Shown one piece after another: positions 22,570-33,045 of a stretch of 64,000 nucleotides of DNA (positions within the stretch are counted from its first letter, which is position 1; each line of letters begins with the position of its first letter). The position numbers were made by a program, and so were the translations under genes. The notes under the pieces were generated by a model. The model saw only the letters and a program-made list of their open reading frames with translations. It did not search any database and had not been told where the DNA came from. Source of the stretch: Perognathus longimembris pacificus (taxonomy: Eukaryota; Chordata; Mammalia; Rodentia; Heteromyidae). Where the stretch lies: assembly GCF_023159225.1 (NCBI RefSeq), contig NC_063170.1, forward strand, positions 60,371,708-60,435,707. Direction: 5' to 3'.

Positions 22570-22995
22570 ACTGTAAAACAATTGTTGCCTGCCAAGACAT
22601 ATAAATGGCTTCAAACAATGTCCAGTTGAATATATAATAACTAATGTAAATAATTCACTAGAGGACATCAGTAGCAGATTCAAGGAGCTAGAAGAAGCCA
22701 CTAGTCAAATTAGAAATACACCAATACAAAGAATCTAATGAAATGGAGGGGAAATGCAAATAAAGGAAGAAAGGACAGAGTCTCAGAGAACATGACAGAG
22801 TAAACATACCAAAATACACAACTTGGGGTTGAGGGGGGTCAGGATGGGGAAAAAGAAACTGGGAGAAAATGAGGGAGGGGAGTAACACTGTTCAAAAATA
22901 AATGTACTAATTGCCTGACTTATGTAACTATAACCCCTCTGATATCATCTTTATAATACAAGAAAAGAAAACTAATAAAAGCTAATAAAAATACA
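22570..22995 (+). mobile_element. L1 3' region remnant
   Basis: 'cctgacttatgtaactataa' followed by 'cccctctgatatcatcttta' and 'taatacaagaaaag' resembles an L1 3' UTR end. The start is less clear. Confidence 0.55.
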
Positions 22996-23179
22996 GTGAA
23001 TGAAAATCCTGGAATAAAGAAAACAAAGATGTGAGTGGGAAAGATATTTGAATCTATAGTATTTAAAATCTTGATACATTTTGGTGAAAAACACACAAGT
23101 TCAGCCCACTCCAAGTAGAATAAAGGCAAAGAAATGGTCATCTATGCACAACAAAGTCAAATTCTAAAAACAAAACAAA
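22996..23179. other. AT-rich sequence between L1 remnants
   Basis: This A-rich DNA may belong to the flanking L1 pieces but is not recognisable by eye. Confidence 0.3.
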
Positions 23180-23600
23180 ACAAACAAAAAAATGGAAGAA
23201 AGGGAGGCTCAAGTAGCCAGAAGAAAACAACATATTTCATATACAGGGATAACGGAAGGATTGGCAACTGACTTATCTGGAACAATGAGGGCTAGAAAGC
23301 AGGGGGCTGGCTCAGTGAGAGTCATATGTATTTAAGAGTCTTACGTTCAGAGAAGATTAGCCTGCAGTCGTGAAGGCATGTAAATACATCCAAAGACAGA
23401 GTGAGAGAATTTAGAGCTAGCCGGGATGACAAAAATACTAAAAGAACTCTCCAGGCTGAAAGGGTAAGACAAAACTTGAGCTCACAGCCCATACAAAAGG
23501 CACCAAAAAATGATAAATATAGGCTAATATACATTTTCCTTGAATCCTGTTTTAAATCTCTGTGGAAGACATCTAAATTCATAAATATAATGTTGATCCT
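23180..23600 (+). mobile_element. Old L1M-type remnant
   Basis: 'aacatatttcatatacaggg' with 'ggcaactgacttatctggaa' and 'caatgagggctagaaagcag', then 'aaaagaactctccaggctga', matches in order a well-known old L1 segment. All frames are broken. Confidence 0.6.
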
Positions 23601-24050
23601 ATGTTGCTTATAGACACAAGAGAAAGGAGTGGAGTTGTTTTGCTCGAGCAGTCTCTGTATTCATCAGTATTTCATTAGTATTAATCTGAAGTGGATTGTG
23701 ATAAATCAAAAAACAAGCAATCCCCAGGGCAGTCACTGAGGAGATAGCAACAAAGAATAGAATTATAGGCAGAGGAATTAAAGTGATATACTTAAAGTAA
23801 CTTGTTTAATGCAAGTGCAGGCAGTCAAAGAAGGGAGAACAGAGGAAGAAAAAAAAATTCCCAAATACTGAAAAGCAAATACAATGGCAAACCAATAGAA
23901 CAGTGTTCTAGTAATATTATTATCTGCTCATGAAAGCAGAACTTGTCAAGTTATTTTTGAACAAGCAAGTTCCTCAGATAAATCACATGAAGGAAAAAAA
24001 AAAGATGAAAAAAATTCAAATTGGGAATGGGGGTGTACAACTGAAGGAAG
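23601..24050. other. AT-rich unassigned sequence
   Basis: It could be more decayed L1. Nothing definite is seen. Confidence 0.35.
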
Positions 24051-24054
24051 AAAA

Positions 24055-24240
24055 AAAAAAGTCTAAGCCTGGCAAGACATTGCACATTACTGAGGAGGAA
24101 GAGATGGGAAACTCGGGCTTGAGGCCATCCCAGTTAAGATCCTATTTCATAACCAAAATACAAACAAAAGAACCTGGCTCAAGTAGTGCCTAGCATGCAC
24201 GAGGCCCTGGGTTCAATCCCTACTACTGTAAAAGGAAAAA
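24055..24240 (+). mobile_element. B1/ID-like SINE, diverged
   Basis: The B1-like first half has decayed. The ID-like second half ('ctggctcaagtagtgcctag', 'gaggccctgggttcaatccc') is clear and ends in an A-rich tail. Confidence 0.7.
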
Positions 24241-24284
24241 GAAAAGAAAAAAATGTGTAAATTCGGTAATTACAATAATGATTT

Positions 24285-24765
24285 TACTTTAGAAGAAGTT
24301 ACAGACTGAGGAAATATTTGCAAGTTATTTTGTCTGGTGAAAGACCTGGTTCCAAAATATATAAAGAATAGTTACAATTCAATAATAAGATGAGGCAATT
24401 TTAAAAAATGGGTAACAGATTTGAATAGACGGTTCACTGGAAAAAATATACATAAGTGGTTATCCAGCATATAAAAAGATGTTCAACATCATTAATAACT
24501 TAAGTAATTTCATTACTGAAATCCAAATTAAAACGGTTATAAGTACCCACGACATCCCTACAATGGCTGCAATAAAAATGACAGATTGTTAAATGTTGCT
24601 AATATGTAGAGAAACTCAGCTATATCTTACATTGCTGGTGGGAATGTAAAATGATATATCCTACTTGGAAAATAGTTTGGCAGTTTCTCACAAAGTTAAA
24701 ATAATGTACTACGTCATTCAGCAATTTTATTCCTAGGATTGCACTCAGAAGCAATAAAAATAAAG
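24285..24765 (+). mobile_element. L1 ORF2 3' segment, inactive
   Basis: 'ttttgtctggtgaaagacct', 'ttcaataataagatgaggca', 'aaacggttataagtacccac' and 'cattgctggtgggaatgtaa' follow the L1 ORF2 tail in sense order. Frames are broken by stops and indels, so it is a dead fragment. Confidence 0.85.
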
Positions 24766-24865
24766 CCAGGCATGGTAGCACATGCTGATAATTCCAGCAG
24801 TTGCGAGTTGAAGCAGGAAAAGGGAGAGTTTGAGGTCAGGCCTTCTAATTCTATGGTCATCTATG
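24766..24865 (+). mobile_element. B1 SINE fragment
   Basis: 'ccaggcatggtagcacatgc' and 'tgataattccagcagttgcg' are B1-like. It sits directly at the L1 ORF2 break. Confidence 0.7.
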
Positions 24866-24889
24866 AGCAGAACTGTCTAAAACGTGAAA

Positions 24890-25160
24890 TTTTTTTTTAA
24901 ACAAAAGTTTTTATTGGCTTTAAGTAGTTGTACAAAGGAGTTGCCATTCAATAAAGCAGTTTATACAATGTGTCTTGGTCAATGTGGCCCCTTTCAACAT
25001 TCTCACTCTTCGCTTACTTTTCTTAATCTTAGAAGATATGTATTGAATTCGAATACATTGTTTAATTTGCTTTGCACCTATGATTTTACATACCCAGAAA
25101 TACACCATAAAATCACTACTTCTCTAAGTACTCATCAAGGTGGGATGCCATTAGTCTAAA
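24890..25160 (-). mobile_element. L1 3' UTR, antisense
   Basis: T run, 'ttgtacaaaggagttgccat', 'tggtcaatgtggcccctttc' and 'aacattctcactcttcgct' are the antisense of the L1 3' UTR type also seen at 32.66-33.05 kb. Confidence 0.7.
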
Positions 25161-25197
25161 ATCTCCTGATGAAGAAAGATTTTAGTTTTAACTTTAA

Positions 25198-25310
25198 TTT
25201 TTGTGTGTGCTGGTCCTGGGGCTTGAATTCAGGGCTTGGGCGCAGTCCCTGAGATTCTTTTTCTCAGAGCTAGTGCTCTACCACTTGAGCCACTGCCCTA
25301 ATTGCACCCC
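25198..25310 (-). mobile_element. ID-like SINE right arm, antisense
   Basis: 'gtgctggtcctggggcttga', 'attcagggcttgggcgcagt' and 'gctctaccacttgagccact' give the antisense right arm only. The B1-like arm is absent. Confidence 0.85.
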
Positions 25311-25394
25311 AACAACATGATAGAGAAGGGACTACAGCCTTTATTATATTCTCAAGCAAGCCAATAGCTCTACCAGGTTAAGAATCATTGTTCT

Positions 25395-25659
25395 AAAGCT
25401 GGGCACGGATGGCTCATGCCTATAACCCTAGCTTACTTGGAAGGCTGTGATCTGAGGGTCATAGCTCAAAGCTAGCTTGGCCAGGGAAGTCTTCAAGACT
25501 CTTATCTCCTGCTAGTCCCCACCCCAAGCCAGAAGTGGAGCTGTGGCTCAAATGGTAGAGCACAACTAGCCTTGAGCAAAAAAAAGCTCATGGATAGCAC
25601 CAGGCCCCAAGTTTAAGCTCTAGGACCAGCACACAGACACAGACACAGACACAGACACA

Positions 25660-25698
<39 letters not shown>
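25395..25698 (+). mobile_element. Dimeric B1/ID-like SINE with (CAGACA)n/(CA)n tail
   Basis: 'gatggctcatgcctataacc', 'cttatctcctgctagtcccc', 'gtggctcaaatggtagagca' and 'gcaccaggccccaagtttaa' give a nearly full dimer. The tail is five hexamers of 'acacag' type grading into pure (CA)n (25632-25698). Confidence 0.93.
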
Positions 25699-25700
<2 letters not shown>

Positions 25701-26150
25701 ATTGTTCTAGAATTCTCAGGCCACTTCTAAACTTCTCGCCACATTTAACCTCCTTTAAACTATTGAACTTAATAGGCAGAAAGGCTGATGAAAACCTTGC
25801 TTAATGAATATGCAAGCTCTAATCACATGCTCAAGTCTAATAAACCAGAATTTGCTAGGTGGCCCACAAAACAAGCCTTTGGAAATATTTTTTGAGAGCC
25901 ACTGTAAATACTAGAAATCGAGGATAGTATTGTTGGGTCTTATCTCCCAACAGTCAATTCATTTAACTAAGGAGACTCCCATTGTAGTTGTGAAATGGTA
26001 AAGGCTATAGTAATTAGATAAAAAGCAAAAAAGAGGTTCTCATAAACAGATTACTTTAAAAATGGTCTCAGGTGAATATAAACTGGCAGGGAAATTTAAA
26101 TTATAAAAAAGGAAGCAGATGAGTATAAGCATGACTGAACTGAATTTAAT
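25699..26150. other. Unique AT-rich sequence
   Basis: Nothing assignable is seen. Confidence 0.4.
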
Positions 26151-26425
26151 GGTTGATGTTCTTACTTTCTTAATCACGTAATGCCTTTTACTTGGGACTG
26201 TATATTACAGAAGCAAATAATTTGCTGATCCAAAGGGAGCCATAATAATGCAAAATGTGCCATGAAATACCCAATTAACTTCCGTCGGCACGTCGGGGGT
26301 GGTGAGCTGGGGCCTGTGTTCTAATTGTTCCTAGCCTGCCGGTCTAAAGGGTATGGGCTGTGTTTCTGTCTGGTTTGTGTTTTTGTACTTGAGCCTTAGG
26401 CTCACCAATCAGGGCTCGCTAGGAA
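26151..26425. other. Candidate conserved non-coding stretch
   Basis: Repeat-free AT-rich sequence ('cataataatgcaaaatgtgc', 'gaaatacccaattaacttcc') runs into a CpG patch ('cgtcggcacgtcgggggtgg'). The composition hints at a regulatory element, and nothing more can be said here. Confidence 0.35.
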
Positions 26426-26707
26426 AACATTTGAACACAGCAGAGCTCGGAATATAAGAAATAAAAGTAAATGAGACCGTGGTGGAAATGAGGTTTTGTA
26501 AACTTGCCAGCATGTCAGAAGCTCATTGTGGAGAATGTTCCACATGTCCCTGATCTTGCGAACTCATGAAATAAGTTGTTTGCCAGAAATAAATCTTTCA
26601 CTTGAGTTAGGGAGAGGGGAAGAGTATGGACAAGAAGTCCTTAATACATAAAAACTCTTTCAACAAACCTGAAAACTCACTTCAAGTAAGGAGGTAGGCA
26701 AGCCATA

Positions 26708-26709
<2 letters not shown>
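26426..26709. other. Unique non-coding sequence
   Basis: No gene or repeat is recognised before the microsatellite. Confidence 0.4.

Positions 26710-26752
<43 letters not shown>
26710..26752. repeat. (GT)n microsatellite
   Basis: Pure GT of about 43 bp stops 4 bp before the LTR start, so the LTR integrated at its edge. Confidence 0.97.
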
Positions 26753-26755
<3 letters not shown>

Positions 26756-26756
26756 A

Positions 26757-27406
26757 TGTTGGGGGGCGTCAGACTGGCTCCATATCAGGTTAGAGAGAGC
26801 AGAACCTGACCCCATCTTCACTAAGATCTCCCCGACCCCTGAGCTTCAGGGTTGAGGGCCCCGCCCTGTCCAGGGAAAGTTCCCTTCGCTGTAATAAGAT
26901 TGTGTAAACTGCTAGACCACCTGAGTTGTGGAACCTTCACGGTTAAACCTGTGCCCTCCCATCAAGGAGCAGCCTTACCCCGCCCCCAAGAGTAGGCATC
27001 TCCGCCTGCATCATGTGAGCCCTGCCAATTCTAACTAGAATGATAGGTTGGCTCAAACAGTTACTATGGGGGCAGACTGTAACTCCATTGGCCACCTGCG
27101 TGTGACCGTGACCGGGCATGCTCTGTAAGTGTTGTAACTCCATTGGCCACCTGTGTGTGGCAGGCCTGTGGTGTTTGCCTTTATGACCTCACCCTGAGTC
27201 AGGCCTGTGGCTCGCTATCCCAGCCCCCAGGCTGGGCTGCTTTTTATGGTGGCAGTTTCAGCTCCGAGTCTGGGCTGTGTCCCTGGCCGGTCAGTTCGAT
27301 TTTTACTTCCCCTATAAATCCATCTTTTTCATCTTTTTGCTTGAGACTGTCTCCACATGGTGGACTCTTGGAGGGACGGGGATCCCCTCCCTCGAACCCC
27401 GTAACA
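26757..27406 (+). mobile_element. Solo ERV LTR (family 1), with U3 direct repeat
   Basis: It starts TGTTGG and ends GTAACA. Its U5 'cttgagactgtctccacatg' and 'gtggactcttggaggg' match the 22-kb LTR. U3 holds a 27-bp direct repeat (27079-27105 and 27133-27159, one mismatch, 54-bp period). Flanks are TATAA and TATAT, so a target duplication is only suggested. The 147-codon frame at 27143-27586 crosses two LTRs and is not a gene. Confidence 0.9.
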
Positions 27407-27407
27407 T

Positions 27408-27887
27408 ATATTGTTATGCCAAGCTGCAAGAAGACCACCAAGAAGGCCACCGAGACTCAGACGTTCCGAAATGCAAAAGCAAGGCAAGACTTTATTCAGG
27501 CGAGTTGCAACTCGGGCCTCATCCAACCCATCGACACAGGGGAGGTTAGGAGGAAGCCCCGAGCTGTGAATGCACAGGACTTATAAAGGCAAAAAACAAA
27601 GTGACAGCCATCAGGTGTTCAAGCAAGACAAAAAACAAAGTTACAGCAATCAGGTGTTCAAGCAAGCAAGATTAGGACACAGGTACAAATCTGATTGGCT
27701 CAGGGTTTGAGGCATTCTGGGGGCGGTTAGAGTTAAGCATTCCCAGCCGTTAGAGTTCTTGACCGGCTGGGCCCTAATAAGCTTGTCCTGGGTTTGCTCA
27801 CAGGGCCTGCTTATCTCAGGTTTGCATGGTAAAGTGGGGTTCGCGTGGTAAAGTAGGGCCTGACTTCAAAGTCTGGCTCTTCAATAT
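27408..27887 (-). mobile_element. Solo ERV LTR (family 2), antisense, ATAT target duplication
   Basis: The LTR is 27412-27883. On the minus strand it starts TGAAGAGCC and ends GGCATAACA, with an AATAAA just before 'gtcttgccttgc'. 'atat' flanks it at 27408-27411 and 27884-27887, the 4-bp duplication usual for gammaretrovirus-like ERVs. U3 carries a 39-bp tandem repeat (27590-27628, 27629-27667). Confidence 0.9.
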
Positions 27888-28031
27888 ATTCATTATAGTA
27901 AATTGTAGAAAAGAAAATGAGAATTTTCTGTGATGTTACCAACGAAACGTCGATACTTTATCCCAAGGATCTCTGAGGTGTTGTGTGGTTTTTGAATTTT
28001 GTTGTGTTCTTCCTCTGCCTCCCGGCCCTTC
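27888..28031. other. Unique spacer between LTRs
   Basis: About 150 bp, AT-rich, with nothing assignable. Confidence 0.4.
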
Positions 28032-28833
28032 CTATTGTTAGGGCTGACCTGAAAACTGGAGTAACTAAATATAAGTTTTAGTGTTAAAATTATAACAGCT
28101 TCTAAACTCTGGTGATGACTCCATGCTAGAGGGCTGCACCCCCACCCATGAGACTAATTTCTTATAGTTTGACATTTAAAAATGTAGGGAGCACTTGTTC
28201 CCCTCTGTACCTGGGTAACAACCATGGTAACGAACAGTAAAAATGATCATAGTTATAGACTATAGAAATAACCATAATAGTAGTAGAAATGCCATGGTAA
28301 CTGTTGGGTTGGTTTACTTATGATTGAGTACTGGATTGTTTTAGCCTGCTCAAGCTTGCTTAGTGGTAATGGGGAAACATGGTTGCAATTGTTAAAGTTG
28401 GTACTAGCTTGACTGCATATTCTGTTTCTGTAAACGGCTTGCTAAACCCATTTGTGACTTGCTCTACCCCCTGCACTAACCCCCTGCATCAGTGCTACGT
28501 GACCACCTGTTGTCAATTTCTGATATTGAGGCCAGTTCCCGATATCAAAGCCAAAATAGATTACTGAAAGGGTAGATAGCCAATAGAAATAGGACAAGAC
28601 TTGCTTGCTAAATGCCATCCAATCAAGTATCTGCCAAGTTGGAAATACCCTGCCCCTGTTGTAATCACAATAAAAACCCTGCCTATCTGAGGGTCGGGGC
28701 TCTCAATCCATATCCGCTGTGTCGGTGACGGTTGGGAGTCCAGGCTCGAGCCTGCAATAAAGACTCTCGTGCGTTTGCATCGGTATCGGCTCCTAGGTGG
28801 TCTTTGGGGACCGGAAATCTGGCATAACACTAT
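28032..28833 (+). mobile_element. Solo gammaretrovirus-like LTR (family 3), CTAT target duplication
   Basis: The LTR is 28036-28829 (794 bp), TGTTAGG to CATAACA. A perfect 'ctat' duplication flanks it (28032-28035, 28830-28833). It has an upstream AATAAAAA near 28671 and a second AATAAA near 28758 in 'gcaataaagactctcgtgcg', and U5 ends 'ggtggtctttgggga'. No proviral genes remain, which fits loss by LTR-LTR recombination. Confidence 0.93.
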
Positions 28834-28985
28834 GCTTTTCAATTTCAGATGTTTTTCAGTTTTGTGAATTTCCATGTCATTCAGTTCACTAACAGTTTTC
28901 CTTTCTTTTCATCAGTATGAGCAAATGATGCTTACTTCTAACAGTAGGTAAAGTAGCTACTTCAAATGCTTTGTGAATTTCAGCA
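28834..28985. other. Unique spacer
   Basis: AT-rich spacer with nothing assignable. Confidence 0.35.
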
Positions 28986-29600
28986 CTGGAGTCTGAAAGG
29001 AAATTTTCCCAGAAGACCACAGAAGATGGACAAAGTTACTAGAGCAGAAGAGTTTATTGCCAGTGTTACGGGTCGAGGAGGGGGATTCCCCATCCCTCCA
29101 AGAGTCCACCACTCAGAGACAGTCTAAAGCAAAAAGATGGATTTATTGGGGAAGCAAAAAGCAAACTGACTGGCCAGGGATGCAGCACAGACTCGGGAGC
29201 TGAAACTATGCCCCCAAGCAGTCCTCAAATTGGGGTTTATAAAGGTAAAAGCATAGCACAGATGAAGGGGGTTGACGCAGGGGTAGAACAAGCAACAAAC
29301 AAATTAAGCCATTTATAGAACCAGAATTTTGGGGTCAGCTCTACTCCTCCCAACATTTCCTACTATGTTTCCCTAGTCAAGATGGAGTCAGCTCTGTTCC
29401 CTACAACACCAACAGAACCAGTAAGCTCAAGTTCCCATAGAGGCATAAGAAAAATGGTGTTGGAACTGTCTCCCAGGGGGACCTTTATACCCTCATGTGG
29501 CCAGGGTGGGAGCTGCCCCACCTGCCTCTCAGCAACAAGGGCGGAGTCACATTGCCAAGGGCAGATCTTATGTCTGGGCTAGGTATTCTATAAGCTTACA
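28986..29600 (-). mobile_element. Older LTR, antisense, split by a second LTR
   Basis: The left piece (28986-29063) ends 'agtttattgccag', giving a minus-strand CAATAAA. The right piece (29409-29600) has 'cctttatacc', giving a minus-strand TATAA box. Joined over the inner LTR they have the order expected of one LTR. Boundaries are inferred, not proven. Confidence 0.45.
29064..29408 (-). mobile_element. Solo ERV LTR (family 1), antisense, short form
   Basis: 'tgttacgggtcgaggagg', 'agtccaccactcagagacag' and 'agatggatttattggggaag' are the reverse of the U5/R of the LTRs at 22 kb and 26.8 kb, and 'gatggagtcagctctgttcc' is the reverse of their U3 start. It is about 345 bp, so U3 is shorter than in 26757-27406. 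Flanks CCAG/CCAA are a 3/4 match. Confidence 0.8.
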
Positions 29601-30475
29601 GAGTCTCTGTTTTCTCTAGAAATAGAGTCACAGTTTCAGGGTCTTTATGTGGGAAGTAGCTTTCGATTCTTTCCTGACTATCATGATGTTTTACTGGGGT
29701 GTCACTGCATGCTTTTATGAAGAACATGGGTGCTCTTAGTCCACCCAGCAACTGAATTGGTTGTGAACAGTCTGTGAACTCTGTCTTTGGAGCTACAACT
29801 CAAACCTTAGTGTAGTTTTTTTTCTTTAACTGGGCTCCTTAGAATTTTTTCCTGTGCACACTCACAGTTCATGGGTTAGCCAGACACTGGGGCAGTTTTT
29901 ACACAGGAATTGGAATTCTCTTTTCTGGCATTCCCTTCTGAAGAACTCTCTCATTATTTCCTGATAGCTACTGGCACCTTAAACTCTAGTCTACTATTCT
30001 TCCACTTGTAGGGATGGTGATATTTTCTGCTTTACTACTTCATATGGAACTAGCTTTAAGCCTCAAGCCAGAGATAAATAAATCATTTGATGCCTTTCTT
30101 TCCCCTTAAGGTTTGATTACTTTTGTTCTCTCTGTATTATCATATTTTCATTGTTCTTTCTTTTCTTTTTGTGTTTTATGCAGAGTTTATAACTGGTATG
30201 TGCAGTTCTGTAGAAATCTGTTTGGCCTTATCAGAAACTAGACTTCTATGTTTTCTGAGGCAAATCACACCCCCTTATCATTGGCCTTTAACTACTATTT
30301 ACATACTTATTGGTTTAACATGGCTATTAATTAGAGCATAGGAATGGCTGTGAAGCACTTTGTTCTGGCAGATAGTAGTAGCTCATGAAATATATGTTGA
30401 ACAAATAAATCTAGGTAGATAAGGCCCTAACTTAGGACAATGGCACTGCTTTGGTTTGGCCTGTGTGTTAAAGGC
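29601..30475. other. Unique non-coding sequence
   Basis: Near 30360-30415 there is a weak L2/MIR-like end ('atatatgttgaacaaataaa'). Nothing else is assignable. Confidence 0.45.
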
Positions 30476-30785
30476 TTATCTAAGTGTGTCACCATGGGAG
30501 GTAATGAAACCTTCAAGAGAGGGTTTAATAGGAGGCCTTCTGGTTACTGATGTGTGTGGGTGGGGGGGGGGGTGAGGAGGGTTGTAATGTCCTTGAAGGT
30601 TGTCCTTTTCCTTTCTTTTGCTCTGGCTATGAAGTGAAGTGGCTTCCTAAAAAGACCTGCTGTATGAGGCTCAAAAGCAACAGAGTCATGGACTGAAACT
30701 TCTAAAGCTGTGAGCCTCAATGACCCTTTTCTCTTTTCAAGCTGATAACCTTAGATATTTGTTATAGCAGTAGTGAATACAGGCG
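30476..30785 (+). mobile_element. MaLR (MT/ORR-like) LTR
   Basis: 'ggaggtaatgaaaccttcaa', 'aaagctgtgagcctcaatga' and 'ccttagatatttgttatagc' with a terminal 'agtagtgaatac' follow rodent MaLR LTRs in sense. A G-rich run lies at 30558-30572. Confidence 0.7.
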
Positions 30786-31430
30786 CAGACTGTAGAGAGA
30801 AGCTGTGAGCACACTTGTTTACTGGCTGGTTGAAAAGCATTGGAGGAGGAAAAACGAGTGTGGGAGAAATCTCAGAATCTAGCTGGGGTTATTTAGATGG
30901 TAATATATGTATATCATCTCTGTCTATATTTATAACTACCATAGGTGAAAAGGGGCTACCCTTTAGTTTAAACTAGTCATTTCAAGCATTGAGCAAACCA
31001 GTCTATTGGTTTTGCATATTGATGAGCCCTCATAATAACTTGATTAGCATTTATCTTGTCCTTGACCTATCTTTGGTTGGATCTGAGTTTTAAAAAGTAA
31101 CAGCAACCACATTTCTAACTCTTCAGTCTCAACTGAGTGTAGCCAGTTCTGCTGGGGGAAAAAGCTGAAATCCAGGAAATCTATGAAGGAAAGATATTGC
31201 TCTATGATAAGGAGCTGAGTGTTGAAATTTAATCCTACAAACCTCTGCCTCCCTGGGATGACTCTATTAAATTATTCCTATTAGCATGATTGCACACAGA
31301 TATCCAAAGAGCAGGGGAAATATTAGAAACTCTGAAAATGAGGGGCAAGATATTGGAAGCTGGGCCTCTGTCATGATTTACGAGTCTTGCTAAATTTGTA
31401 AGTGGAAATGTCTGACAGGCTCAGATTCAG
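30786..31430. other. Unique non-coding sequence
   Basis: No gene or repeat is recognised. Confidence 0.45.
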
Positions 31431-31765
31431 AAATCTTTCATCTTGCTGGCGGAGTACACGTTTGCTTGTGCAGTAAAATGAAAAGTGGTGGTGGATGCGG
31501 CAGTAACATTCGTGTTTCCTGCTTAGCGACGTGGGGAGACGAGAGCATAATTACGTGTGGAAATGCTGCCCTGGGCCTCCTTGCCCGGGAGCAGCTCTGA
31601 GAGAGACTGCATCTATTACCTGATTCTAGGGCACCCTGTACCATGGAAAGGTTTCTCATTAGCACTTTTCATTGCCTCTTGGAGTGGCTCGCAGGTTTTC
31701 CGTGAATCCTGGTGGGCAATGGCTGTTCTTCTGAGCCTCACGCAAGGCATTTAACACCAGGGACC
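31431..31765. other. Candidate conserved non-coding stretch
   Basis: Repeat-free, with several CpGs in a non-island context ('tgcggcagtaacattcgtgt', 'cttagcgacgtggggagacg', 'cataattacgtgtgg'). The texture suits a regulatory element. Open frames on both strands are short and unrelated to known proteins. Confidence 0.35.
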
Positions 31766-32369
31766 CTATGTCCTGATGGACTCCCCCCATTGCAATTAAG
31801 AGAAAAAAGAAAAACAACCCAGCATTCCAAGGGGGAGGGAGCTGTACCTTTCAGAGGGGGTTTGGTTGCTATTTCTATGTTGGGCTCTCACTAGGATAGC
31901 TGGTTCTCTGCCACCCACCCCCACAGGCCTTGCCCCAGGGGACTGATTGCCTCTGAGTCAGGAGGAATTTTATGCTCTTCTTGTCAAGCAATTAGAGGTG
32001 GAGGTGGGGGTGATGGAGAAGGAAGCCAGGCTAGGAATTGGTGGAGAATGAATAGAAGCAGCCTCAGATGCAGTCATGGGCAGAGTAATGCTTACTAATA
32101 ACACAGTGATCCCTACCTGTGTATTTCCTCTGCAGCAAGCCTTAGTAGTTCATTCAGGGCCCCCAGGGGACTCTTCATTGCCATCTACTGCCAAGTAGCC
32201 TGGAGGTGCTGTCCTGAAGTAGCTTGGTCTAGTCACATGCTGCCTTTCCAACTTGATGCTCCCTAGAGTTGCTTTCTCAGTCCTCGTTGCTGCTGGCCCC
32301 AAGTCTACCTAAGTCTGAGGACTTCCGGGCTTCCTCTCTGAATTGCTGGAAATGTCCCAGAATATTGGG
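31766..32369. other. Unique non-coding sequence
   Basis: Nothing assignable is seen. Confidence 0.45.
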
Positions 32370-32659
32370 ATGGATGTCTTATAGGAATAAGGACACCAAC
32401 TTAGAAAGGCCAAGTTTACTTTTACTGAAGAATGTGCAATGAACAAGAAAACAAGTATGCAAACACACTGAGTAGGCAGCCCACCCAAAGTTTTATCCCT
32501 AACACATTACACATTAAAATCCTCCATTATGATTGGTTAGAACTCAGGTTCATAGTCTTGTGTGATTGGCTAGTTTGAAAGGAGTTAGCCGTGTACCTGA
32601 GCAAGCAACCCAAACCAGGATACCTGGTCAAAGCAGAAACTCAGAAAAATATTCTTCCC
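32370..32659 (-). mobile_element. Possible ERV LTR, antisense
   Basis: Two 'gattgg' words (CCAAT boxes on the minus strand, near 32530 and 32567) and 'agtttacttttactgaagaa' resemble antisense U3/R patterns. It adjoins an L1 tail. No TG...CA ends or target duplication were found, so this is tentative. Confidence 0.35.
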
Positions 32660-33045
32660 AGAGAGACAAAGGATGCATGTTTTCCCTTATATGTGGAAGA
32701 TAGATTTAGTTTATAAACTTACAAGTAAATATGTTGGGTGGTATGCAAGTATATACAGATGATTTAATGGAAATACAGTAGATTTAAGGGAGAACTCAAA
32801 AAGTGTAATTCCTTAGAAAGGCAAAATCAAAGTTTACCAGAATAAAACGTCAGGGAACTAGTACTTGAAAGGGTTAGGGATAGACAGATGAAGAGCGGGA
32901 GAAAGCAGTTAGGACTCCAGGGTATACCCTATACAATTAAGAAGAGTGAGGGAAGGGGTGGGTAGGAAAGGGATGGGTGAAAATGTTGAAAGGGGTGACA
33001 TTGATCAAGATATATCCCTAACCTGGCTTTGTTTAAAAAATAAGA
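32660..33045 (+). mobile_element. L1 3' UTR segment
   Basis: 'gttttcccttatatgtggaa', 'aagggttagggatagacaga' and 'tgaaaggggtgacattgatc' with a final A-rich end match L1 3' UTRs. It is non-coding. Confidence 0.75.

Noticed and set aside
24285..24765. Functional L1 ORF2
   Set aside because: All frames are broken and only the 3' tail is present.
25632..25698. Possible CRISPR-like or minisatellite array
   Set aside because: It is a hexamer-to-dinucleotide SINE tail with no spacers.
27143..27586. 147-codon frame
   Set aside because: It crosses the U5 of one LTR and the opposite strand of the next, so it is not a retroviral gene.
26757..28833. Single provirus with internal genes
   Set aside because: The LTRs belong to different families and orientations, each with its own ends and flanks. 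No gag, pol or env sequence is seen between them.
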